23,333 nt of DNA, taken from the NCBI GenBank assembly GCA_023267775.1, contig JAHFMQ010000006.1, forward strand, positions 1-23,333. The letters run 5' to 3'. This document shows, piece by piece, positions 6,372 through 12,662 of the stretch (its first letter is position 1; each line of letters starts with the position of its first letter). Origin of the DNA: Candidatus Kaiserbacteria bacterium (lineage in GTDB: Bacteria > Patescibacteriota > Minisyncoccia > Phycocordibacterales > Phycocordibacteraceae). The notes below the pieces were generated by a model. That model had not been told where the DNA came from and did not search any database. It saw only the letters and a list, made by a program, of their open reading frames with translations. A program made the position numbers and the translations under genes.

Positions 6372-6929
6372 ATGGAGAGCGATGAAGATCTTGTAATCCA
6401 GCACATCTCGGGAAACGAGCGAGCGTTTGCGCGGCTTGTGGAACGACATCTTCCTTCAGTCTATGCCTATGCGGTCCGTTTCGCTGGACAGAATGATGCT
6501 GAAGATATTGCCCAGGAGACTTTTTTGAAAGCATGGAAGAATATTGAGCGTTATTCCTCTACGAACGCTCGCTTCAAGACGTGGCTCATGCGCATCGCGC
6601 GCAATACATCTATCGATTATTTGAGAAAGCGCACATCGATACCTTTTTCCGCTTTTGGGGATGCCGGTGACAGCATCATAGATGCAATACCCGACGAGGC
6701 GGCGCTTCCTGAAGAAATAGCGTCAGCGGCTTATGATGCCAAAAGTGTTCAGCGGGCACTAGAAACTCTTTCGCCCGCGTATCGCGAAGTAATCACGCTT
6801 TACTACGACGGAGATTTGACGCTTGAAGAAACAGCGCATATTCTCGCTGTTCCTATAAATACCGTGAAAAGCCGGTTCCGCCGCGCTCTCGCAGCCTTGC
6901 GCAAAGAACTGCACCCGAAACTGATCTGA
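6372..6929 (+). CDS. ECF-type RNA polymerase sigma factor
   Basis: An alternative sigma factor that directs RNA polymerase to a small set of promoters. The 185-residue protein has sigma region 2 (about 10-88, with DAEDIAQETFLKAWKNIERY and RFKTWLMRIARN, the -10 recognition part) and region 4 (about 125-180, with LSPAYREVITLYY and ETAHILAVPINTVKSRFRRAL, the -35 recognition helix-turn-helix), linked by an acidic spacer; regions 1 and 3 are absent, as in the ECF group. The next gene, 16 nt on, encodes a small membrane protein that may be its anti-sigma factor. Two GCACCC...CGTATA promoters in the following operon are probable targets. Its own promoter was not found; repeat module 2 ends directly upstream. 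Confidence 0.93.
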   Translation: MESDEDLVIQHISGNERAFARLVERHLPSVYAYAVRFAGQNDAEDIAQETFLKAWKNIERYSSTNARFKTWLMRIARNTSIDYLRKRTSIPFSAFGDAGDSIIDAIPDEAALPEEIASAAYDAKSVQRALETLSPAYREVITLYYDGDLTLEETAHILAVPINTVKSRFRRALAALRKELHPKLI

Positions 6930-6938
6930 ATCCGTATA
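6911..6938 (+). promoter_or_regulatory. ECF-type promoter, copy 1
   Basis: GCACCC (6911-6916), 16 nt, CGTATA (6933-6938), then 7 nt to ATG 6946. It overlaps the end of the sigma factor gene. Element sequence, spacing to ATG and flanks (TATACCTGTATGA) match the site at 11549-11577, and the form fits ECF promoters (a C-rich -35 and a CGT-type -10). Confidence 0.65.
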
Positions 6939-6945
6939 TACCTGT

Positions 6946-7332
6946 ATGACTCGTTTACAAAGTATCCAAGTCCCTTCCGGACTACTGGGTTCGATACTCA
7001 CTCGCATTGCGCTCGCCCGTAGGCGAGCCGCTTGGATTCGCCTTTGTGCATTCTCCATCGTCCTTGCAGCGTCTGTGGCGGCCCTCGTTCCAGCAATTGA
7101 TTATGCGACGAATCAATTCTATGAATCCGGCTTCTATGATTACTTGTCGTTATTTTTCTCGGATTGGTCTGCAGTTGTGGCGCATTGGCGAGCTCTTTCT
7201 GAAACGCTTGTCGAGTCAGTGCCTTCGCTCTCTATTTTGTTCCTTCTCGCTCTGACGTTCTGCCTATCGTGGGCGCTTCGCCGCATTATGCGAAATGTAC
7301 GGATAGCGTTTGCGCCTATCCAACTGTCATAA
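6946..7332 (+). CDS. small two-TM membrane protein, possible anti-sigma factor
   Basis: A 128-residue protein with two hydrophobic helices (about 30-50 and 91-112), an Arg-rich N-terminal cytoplasmic stretch (RIALARRRAAW) and a short extracytoplasmic loop. No HxxxCxxC zinc anti-sigma motif and no other recognisable domain. Its place right after an ECF sigma gene suggests it holds the sigma factor at the membrane, but this is inferred from position only. It is expressed from the ECF-type promoter at its 5' end, apparently leaderless, so sigma factor and regulator would be autoregulated together. The next gene starts 6 nt after its stop. Confidence 0.7.
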   Translation: MTRLQSIQVPSGLLGSILTRIALARRRAAWIRLCAFSIVLAASVAALVPAIDYATNQFYESGFYDYLSLFFSDWSAVVAHWRALSETLVESVPSLSILFLLALTFCLSWALRRIMRNVRIAFAPIQLS

Positions 7333-7338
7333 CTCATC

Positions 7339-7812
7339 ATGAATGCGCTCAAAGATTTGCTCTTGAAAAAGAATATCCGGAAGATACTTGTCGGAATTGG
7401 GGTACTGTTTCTCGCTGTGCTTATCTTTCATGCAGGGATCTCAGTAGGGTCTCATCGCCACGTATCTCCAAGAAACGATGCTAGCTGGGGCTTCCGCGCT
7501 CCTGGAGGATTCAACATCCGCATGCCGAGAGGATTCATTTCCAACGGTCATGGTGCAGTCGGCACAATTCAGAGCGTCGCATCCTCATCGGTCTCGCTTA
7601 AGACGAGAGACGGCCGGACGCAAACCGTTTTGCTCACGGGCGCTACGACGATTAAGAACTCCGCAGGCTACGCAAGCTCGTCTCCCCTCAGCGTTGGACA
7701 GCAGATCGTTGTTCTCGGCACTCCGGACAGTGATGGAAACATTGCTGCTGACCTCATTCGCGTGATGCCCAGAGATTTTCCATCCATGCCACGCACCACG
7801 ATAAACCAATAA
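7339..7812 (+). CDS. membrane-anchored DUF5666-like protein (copy 1)
   Basis: A 157-residue protein with an N-terminal signal-anchor (about 15-36), a His/Arg- and Gly-rich linker (38-70), and a small all-beta domain (about 71-145): GAVGTIQSVASSSVSLKTRDGRT, then VLLTGATTIKN, then LSVGQQIVVLGTPDSDGNIAADLIRV. This pattern of repeated strands is that of DUF5666, an OB-like domain whose role is unknown. The end (MPRTTINQ) is short and polar. It is a paralogue of the 11585 gene: the strand order, the VL...TT/TQ.. segment and the GNIAADLIRVMP / GSVTAQSVQIRP ends correspond. It probably sits at the outer face of the cytoplasmic membrane next to the exporter encoded downstream. Confidence 0.75.
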   Translation: MNALKDLLLKKNIRKILVGIGVLFLAVLIFHAGISVGSHRHVSPRNDASWGFRAPGGFNIRMPRGFISNGHGAVGTIQSVASSSVSLKTRDGRTQTVLLTGATTIKNSAGYASSSPLSVGQQIVVLGTPDSDGNIAADLIRVMPRDFPSMPRTTINQ

Positions 7813-7815
7813 TCC

Positions 7816-9615
7816 ATGCCAACAATGTATCAACTCTTTTCTCAAAGCACGCATCTCATTTCGTCGTGGTACAAAACGATGAAAAAATTCGCGATTGCTC
7901 ACCGATTTTTGAGTTCATTGCTTGCCGTTGCTATTCTTGGCGGCGGCTGGTGGGCATACTCAAAAGCGACAACGGCAAATGTGCAAACACGGTATGTACT
8001 CGCAGCGGTACAGAAAGGCACTATTGTGACTTCGGTCTCCGCATCAGGCCAAGTTTCCGCTTCAGATCAGGTTGATGCGAAGGCGAAGTCATCCGGGCAG
8101 GTAACATGGGTAGCTGTCGGTGCAGGCGATCGCGTTGTAACAGGTCAAATGCTTGTCTCAATCGACGCAACAGATGCGATGCAGGCGGTTACCAATGCCG
8201 AACTTGATCTCGAACAAGCGCGCATCACGCTCGAGCACGATACTGCGCAGGCCCCAATTGATTACGACCAAACAAAGCGAGACGCTTCTCAATCGAAATT
8301 GGACCTTATTAATACATATTCCGATACTTACGCTGCACTTTCGGACGCGTATATAAAACTTCCAGATGTTGTTTCGGGAGCAGATAGCATTCTGCACGAT
8401 TCAACCATCAGCGCAAGCAGTCAGAATATCAGCGCATTTGAAAATTTCTTTATTTCAGCGGATTCTGCGACACAGGATAGGGTGCATTTGTTCGCCGTGC
8501 ATGCCGAACAAGATTACGATACGGCTCGGGCCGCCTACGATGCGAGCGCCTTGGAGTTCAAGGGGTTGTCGCGCTCATCAGATCCTGTAATTCTTGAACA
8601 GGCTCTTGATAGCACAAAACAAACAGCGATCCTCGCGGCCCAGGCGGTCACAAGCGAGACGAATCTTATCGATACGGTTGTCGACCTATTGAATCAGCGG
8701 AGCGTGAAGGCAAGTGCCCCAATTCTGTCTGCTCAAACGACCGCGCGCGGATATGTCAGCCAGGCAAACGGCATTCTTTCCGCACTCGCTTCGCAAGCTA
8801 AGAATCTCGACAATGCGAAAAAGGCCGTTACCGATACCGAACATACGCTCGCGCTCGCCTCGATAGGAAATTCGGACGGCACGAGCCCATTCAGCTTGGA
8901 ACTCGAAAAGAACGATATTAAAAAGAAAGAAGCTGCCCTTGCGGATGCACAACAAGCGCTTACCGACCGTTCAATCAGGGCACCATTCGGCGGGATCGTA
9001 GCCGCAGTGAGTGTACGTCGGGGAGATACGCTTTCGAGCGGCGCTACGGTGGCTACACTTATAACGACGCAGAAACTCGCGGAACTTTCGCTCAACGAAG
9101 TGGATGCAGCGAAGATAAAACTCGGCGATAAAGCAACTTTAACGTTCGACGCGATTGACGGACTGACGTTGACGGGGAAAGTCGCAGAAGTCGACGCCAT
9201 CGGGACAGTGACGCAAGGAGTGGTTTCGTACACCCTTAAGATCGCATTCGACAGTCAAGATGAACGAATTAAACCCGGAATGACGGTAAACGCCTCGATC
9301 ATTACGGATGCTCATCAGGATACGCTCTTCGTCCCTGCAAGCGCGGTCAAAATGTTAAACGGGACGAGTTACGTACAGCTCTTTGATCCAGCGATACCTG
9401 ACGCAGGAGGGACGCAGGGGGTTATACCAAATACAGCTCCGCAACAGATTCCAGTCGAGATCGGCCTTTCAGACGATGCGAATACAGAAATTCTGTCCGG
9501 GCTTTTCGAAGGTCAGCAAATCGTTGCTCGCACCGTTTCGACTTCTCAGACGACAAGTAGCCAGAGCACCGCGCCTTCGTTGTTCGGCGGGGGCGCTACT
9601 CGTATTCAGCGGTAA
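7816..9615 (+). CDS. membrane-fusion (HlyD/MacA-like) protein, unusually long
   Basis: Adaptor of an ABC exporter, anchored in the membrane and reaching across the envelope. The 599-residue protein has one N-terminal TM helix (about 31-47), a split biotinyl-lipoyl half-motif (about 60-115: GQVSASDQVDAKAKSSGQVTW, VGAGDRVVTGQMLV), a long helical hairpin region of about 250 residues, the second lipoyl half (about 390-420, RAPFGGIVAAVSVRRGDTL) and barrel and membrane-proximal domains (about 425-580). MacA is usually near 370-390 residues, so the helical part is much expanded. Start 7816 gives a 3-nt gap to the previous gene; ATG 7879 (MKKFAIAHRF) is an equally good alternative. The C-terminus is Ser/Thr-rich. 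Same operon as the ABC genes. Confidence 0.88.
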   Translation: MPTMYQLFSQSTHLISSWYKTMKKFAIAHRFLSSLLAVAILGGGWWAYSKATTANVQTRYVLAAVQKGTIVTSVSASGQVSASDQVDAKAKSSGQVTWVAVGAGDRVVTGQMLVSIDATDAMQAVTNAELDLEQARITLEHDTAQAPIDYDQTKRDASQSKLDLINTYSDTYAALSDAYIKLPDVVSGADSILHDSTISASSQNISAFENFFISADSATQDRVHLFAVHAEQDYDTARAAYDASALEFKGLSRSSDPVILEQALDSTKQTAILAAQAVTSETNLIDTVVDLLNQRSVKASAPILSAQTTARGYVSQANGILSALASQAKNLDNAKKAVTDTEHTLALASIGNSDGTSPFSLELEKNDIKKKEAALADAQQALTDRSIRAPFGGIVAAVSVRRGDTLSSGATVATLITTQKLAELSLNEVDAAKIKLGDKATLTFDAIDGLTLTGKVAEVDAIGTVTQGVVSYTLKIAFDSQDERIKPGMTVNASIITDAHQDTLFVPASAVKMLNGTSYVQLFDPAIPDAGGTQGVIPNTAPQQIPVEIGLSDDANTEILSGLFEGQQIVARTVSTSQTTSSQSTAPSLFGGGATRIQR

Positions 9616-9618
9616 CTC

Positions 9619-10329
9619 ATGATAGAGGTCAAGAACATAACGAAAGTCTATGGCTCTGACGAAAACGCCTTTCAAGCGCTCGGAGGAGTCTCGTTCACCA
9701 TTCACGAGGGCGAATTCGTCGCCATCATGGGGCCGTCCGGTTCAGGGAAATCCACGCTTATGCATATTCTCGGATGCTTGGATACACCGACCTCTGGCAC
9801 CTATTGCTTGGACGGGAAGGATGTATCGACGCTCTCCGATGACGAATTGGCTCTGATACGCAAAGAAAAGATCGGCTTCGTATTCCAAGCATTCAACCTT
9901 TTACCGCGCACTACGGTCTTGCGCAATGTGATGCTTCCGCTCGTGTACGCTACCGTAGATGCTGATGAGCGTACAAAAAGAGCTTCGCAGGCTCTATTGG
10001 CAGCGGGTCTTCAAGAAACCCATTTCCTTCATAAATCAAACGAGCTTTCAGGCGGGCAGATTCAGCGCGTTGCCATCGCCCGGGCACTGGTGAACGAGCC
10101 GTCGCTTATCCTCGCCGACGAGCCAACGGGCAATCTCGATACGAAGACAGGAGAGATTGTGCTCGGTACATTCCAAAAGCTGAATGAAGAGCACGGTCGC
10201 ACCATCATACTCATAACGCACGAGCAGGAGGTCGCCGCTCATGCGAAGCGCATTATTCAACTGCGAGATGGAGTGATAGTTGCGGATAGCACGATGCATG
10301 CCCGAAAAAAGATACATCATGAATCTTAG
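9619..10329 (+). CDS. ABC exporter ATPase (MacB/LolD-type)
   Basis: ATP-hydrolysing subunit of a MacB-type ABC system. All motifs are present in its 236 residues: Walker A GPSGSGKST (38-46), Q-loop Q90, signature LSGGQIQR (143-150), Walker B LILADE (163-168) with the D-loop TGNLD, and switch H201. The family is the LolD/MacB/FtsE branch, as usual for these permeases. The ATPase is a separate gene, not fused to the permease as in E. coli MacB. It follows the fusion protein by 3 nt, and its end overlaps the permease start by 11 nt, so translation is coupled. Confidence 0.95.
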   Translation: MIEVKNITKVYGSDENAFQALGGVSFTIHEGEFVAIMGPSGSGKSTLMHILGCLDTPTSGTYCLDGKDVSTLSDDELALIRKEKIGFVFQAFNLLPRTTVLRNVMLPLVYATVDADERTKRASQALLAAGLQETHFLHKSNELSGGQIQRVAIARALVNEPSLILADEPTGNLDTKTGEIVLGTFQKLNEEHGRTIILITHEQEVAAHAKRIIQLRDGVIVADSTMHARKKIHHES

Positions 10330-11545
10330 CGACATATTTCAGGAGACCTATACCGCACTTTCAGCGAACAAGGTTCGCTCCGGGCTCACGATGCTCGGCA
10401 TTGTTATAGGGATTTCGTCCGTCATAGCCATGGTGTCAATCGGGCAAGGGGCGCAGAGTTCCATTCAATCGAGTATCCAATCGCTCGGCTCGAATTTACT
10501 CCAGGTGACTCCTGGAGCACAGCGTAGCGCGGGAGGGTTCGGTGTCAGTTCAGGTCGCGGTGCGGCGCGCACTTTGACTCTTGATGATGCGGACGCAATC
10601 GCGAAAGAAGTAAGTGGCATTTTCGCAGTCGCGCCGGAAGTGTCCGGTCGATACCAAATCACTGCGAAAGGCACGAATACGAATACGTCGGTTATCGGCG
10701 TTACGTCGGTGTATCCAACCGTCCGTAACGTGCAAATAGCCGAAGGCTCGTTCATTTCGGACCAGAACAATGCGTCAGGCGCGAAGGTCGCTGTTATCGG
10801 TCCGACGGTGCAGAGTGACTTATTTGGCGAAGAAGCATCGGCAGTCGGCCAATCGATTCGTATCAACAAATTGGAGTTCAAAGTCATTGGGGTTACCATC
10901 GCGAAAGGAGGAAGCGGATTTACAAATCAGGATGATACGGTGTACATTTCCCTGACCAGTGCACAAAGATATCTCGCGGGTGGCAAATACGTGACGACGA
11001 TCAGCATCCAGGCCGAAAGCGCCGAAGCAATGGCGCAAGTGCAGAGCGACAGTACCGATCTCTTACTCTCTCGACATCATATTTCTGACTCGACTCAGTC
11101 GGACTTCAGTATCCTCAATCAGAATGATCTCATCTCAACCGTTTCGAGCGTTACTCAGACATTTACATTGCTCCTTGCCGCCATTGCGGGCATTTCGCTC
11201 ATTGTCGGCGGCATCGGCATCATGAACATGATGCTCACGACCGTCACTGAACGCACACGCGAGATAGGTCTCCGGAAGGCGATCGGCGCTACGAAGAAAG
11301 ACATCAGCATGCAATTTCTCGCCGAAGCGGTAGCACTCACTATCATCGGCGGCCTGATCGGCACGGCGCTTGGTGCGACGGGCGCGTATACGCTCACCGC
11401 TCTCGGAGTGTTGCAAACGAGTGTCTCTCTCACTTCGATACTGCTCGCGTTCGGAGTGTCGGCAGTAATCGGGATCGTCTTCGGTTATTATCCGGCGCGC
11501 CGCGCAGCATCTCTGAACCCTATAGAGGCACTACGGTATGAATAA
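10319..11545 (+). CDS. MacB-like ABC exporter permease (FtsX family)
   Basis: The membrane part of the exporter, a 408-residue protein of the MacB/LolC type. TM1 is at about 22-44 (TMLGIVIGISSVIAMVSIG), a large extracytoplasmic domain follows (about 45-275), then three TM helices near the C-terminus (around AAIAGISLIVGGIGIMNMML, a segment near FLAEAVALTIIGGLIGTA, and a last one before PARRAASLNPIEALRYE). The LRYE end and the ERTREIGLRKAIGATK coupling helix are typical. The open frame reaches 10280, but the family begins with MNLSDIFQETYTAL, so ATG 10319 is chosen. Likely cargo is a peptide, lipid or drug; it cannot be told here. Confidence 0.93.
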   Translation: MNLSDIFQETYTALSANKVRSGLTMLGIVIGISSVIAMVSIGQGAQSSIQSSIQSLGSNLLQVTPGAQRSAGGFGVSSGRGAARTLTLDDADAIAKEVSGIFAVAPEVSGRYQITAKGTNTNTSVIGVTSVYPTVRNVQIAEGSFISDQNNASGAKVAVIGPTVQSDLFGEEASAVGQSIRINKLEFKVIGVTIAKGGSGFTNQDDTVYISLTSAQRYLAGGKYVTTISIQAESAEAMAQVQSDSTDLLLSRHHISDSTQSDFSILNQNDLISTVSSVTQTFTLLLAAIAGISLIVGGIGIMNMMLTTVTERTREIGLRKAIGATKKDISMQFLAEAVALTIIGGLIGTALGATGAYTLTALGVLQTSVSLTSILLAFGVSAVIGIVFGYYPARRAASLNPIEALRYE

Positions 11546-11548
11546 ATT

Positions 11549-11577
11549 GCACCCAAACCATTCTTATCCATCGTATA
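11549..11577 (+). promoter_or_regulatory. ECF-type promoter, copy 2
   Basis: GCACCC (11549-11554), 17 nt, CGTATA (11572-11577), then 7 nt to ATG 11585. The flank AAACCTATATGA resembles the TATACCTGTATGA of copy 1. Confidence 0.65.
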
Positions 11578-11584
11578 AACCTAT

Positions 11585-12031
11585 ATGAACTCAAAAATAA
11601 TTGGCAGTGTTGTTATCGTACTCATTATAGCGGGCGGTTCTTTTTACGGAGGCATGGCGTACGCCAAGAACAACAGCACGGTTTCTTTTAGAAGTGGCAG
11701 TTCGAACGGTCAGTTAACGGCAGGTCTTGGAAACCGCACAGGAGGCTCGTTTGGACGAACGAACGGCGGCTTTGTCGCCGGCGAAATTCTCTCCAAGGAT
11801 GCAACGAGCATTACCGTTAAAATGCAGGATGGCAGTACGAAGATAGTCCTAGTATCAAAAAGCACGCAGGTACAGAAATCAATATCAGGAACCCTGGAAG
11901 ACCTCTCGATTGGAACTAACGTCACCGTGACCGGTTCAGCGAACAATGATGGCAGTGTGACGGCTCAATCCGTGCAAATCCGTCCCGCAGGAGTTACACC
12001 AATCGGACGACAGATACAGACAAACCAATAG
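11585..12031 (+). CDS. membrane-anchored DUF5666-like protein (copy 2)
   Basis: A 148-residue protein with an N-terminal signal-anchor (about 4-26), a Ser/Gly/Asn-rich linker (27-64) and a DUF5666-like all-beta domain (about 65-132): GFVAGEILSKDATSITVKMQ, KIVLVSKSTQVQK, LSIGTNVTVTGSANNDGSVTAQSVQIRP. It is a paralogue of the 7339 gene on the other side of the exporter and has its own ECF-type promoter. The role is unknown; tethered beta domains at both ends of one regulon suggest a structural or sensing part of the same envelope response. Its stop is followed within about 15 nt by scarred, repeat-rich DNA, so the operon ends here. Confidence 0.75.
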   Translation: MNSKIIGSVVIVLIIAGGSFYGGMAYAKNNSTVSFRSGSSNGQLTAGLGNRTGGSFGRTNGGFVAGEILSKDATSITVKMQDGSTKIVLVSKSTQVQKSISGTLEDLSIGTNVTVTGSANNDGSVTAQSVQIRPAGVTPIGRQIQTNQ

Positions 12032-12043
12032 TCGCCAAAGTTT

Positions 12044-12066
12044 GATGGGTGCCGGAATCGAACCAG
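12044..12066 (-). other. tRNA 3'-end fragment, minus strand
   Basis: On the minus strand CTGGTTCGATTCCGGCACCCATC, a T arm plus acceptor 3' strand. The matching 5' acceptor strand is not found in the next 90 nt, so this is a remnant and not a gene. The T stem has a mismatch. Confidence 0.5.
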
Positions 12067-12118
12067 AAATGTGGAGAGAATAGTGAGGAGCTATGCGACG
12101 AAGGGGTAGTAGTGCAAG

Positions 12119-12134
12119 TCCGGCCCCCGCAACA
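12119..12134 (+). other. 16-nt duplicate of the tRNA-fMet 3' end
   Basis: TCCGGCCCCCGCAACA is identical to 3541-3556, the T-stem 3' strand, acceptor 3' strand and first trailer bases of the split tRNA-fMet gene. It is preceded by a T-loop-like GCAAG. Direct repeats of a tRNA 3' end are usual at the ends of integrated elements, but no integrase is visible in the 8.6 kb between them. Confidence 0.5.
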
Positions 12135-12219
12135 CGGTTGTGACGCCCGCATTCTGCGAGGCTCGCCGAAGGCGGCCAGGAACTAGTATCGGCTCCCGTT
12201 AAGGGCAGTACAGTACCGC
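12131..12219 (+). repeat. dispersed structured repeat, module 2, copy C (truncated)
   Basis: AACACGG followed by the identical 46-nt core (12138-12183), then a diverged segment and GCAGTACAGTACCGCC (12205-12219). It shares 53 nt with copy A. The terminal hairpin of copies A and B is missing; a broken HAD gene begins here instead. Confidence 0.8.
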
Positions 12220-12234
12220 CTAGCATCATGTACG

Positions 12235-12525
12235 AATCGTAAGATCATCCTCACAAATGCCAACGATGATCAGATGGCCGAATTTGGTCTCACCGATTTG
12301 CCGTATGAACTCTTTACTCTCAAGCACAATCCTGATAAACCAGATCCGTCTTACTTTAAGACAATGCTCGCGCATTTTGATCTAAAGCCTGAAGAAGTAA
12401 TCTATTTCGAGCACAATCCCGATGCGGTCAAAAGCGCGGAATCGATCGGCATAGTTTCTCATCACTACGATGCCGAAAAGAAAAACCTCGTTGCGCTTGA
12501 GGATTTCCTTAAAATGAATTTTTAA
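12235..12525 (+). pseudogene. HAD-superfamily hydrolase, N-terminus missing
   Basis: The frame encodes NRKIILTNANDDQMAEFG, then LPYELFTLKHNPDKPDPSYFKTMLAHFDLKPEEVIYFEHNPDAVKSA in part, which is the C-terminal half of a HAD phosphatase: motif II-like TNAN, motif III lysine (KHNPDKPDP) and a changed motif IV, where the usual GD/ED pair reads EHNPDA. The N-terminal catalytic DxD motif and roughly 100 residues are absent, and the upstream sequence is repeat module 2. ATG 12274 could give an 83-residue product, but without the nucleophile it should be inactive. The break was probably caused by the repeat element or by recombination between copies. Confidence 0.75.
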
Positions 12526-12565
12526 GGATTGCAGTTTTGGCTTTGTTTTGAGTCTGTGGACAAGC

Positions 12566-12593
12566 TTGCTCTGAAATCAGAGAAGTGTACAAT
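12566..12593 (+). promoter_or_regulatory. sigma-70-type promoter facing the IS
   Basis: TTGCTC (12566-12571), 16 nt, TACAAT (12588-12593). A transcript would begin near 12600 and run at once into the hairpin at 12608. Before the IS arrived, this would have read through the hairpin toward the NYN gene, so it may have been an attenuated promoter of that gene. Confidence 0.45.
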
Positions 12594-12607
12594 GAGAGTC
12601 TAACCTC

Positions 12608-12631
12608 ACCACCTCTGTCCTCGGGCAGGGG
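12608..12631 (+). terminator. left part of a terminator hairpin interrupted by the IS
   Basis: The 5' arm ACCACCTCTGTC and most of the 3' arm (GGCAGGGG) lie here. The rest of the 3' arm (TGGT) and its T-run (TTGTTTAT) now lie at 14012-14022 beyond the IS. Without the IS and one target copy they form a 12-bp stem with a CTCG loop and a T tail. Confidence 0.7.
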
Positions 12632-12662
12632 AGTATTTTCCAATCCGTAAATGGTGCTGAAA

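Noticed and set aside
8733..9233. 166-codon minus-strand open frame in the membrane-fusion gene
   Set aside because: Antisense shadow of a clear protein; composition is Ser/Ala biased as expected from codon mirroring.
12041..12134. Possible complete tRNA gene in the repeat island
   Set aside because: Only 3'-end-like pieces are present, on both strands; no acceptor 5' strand or anticodon arm can be folded.
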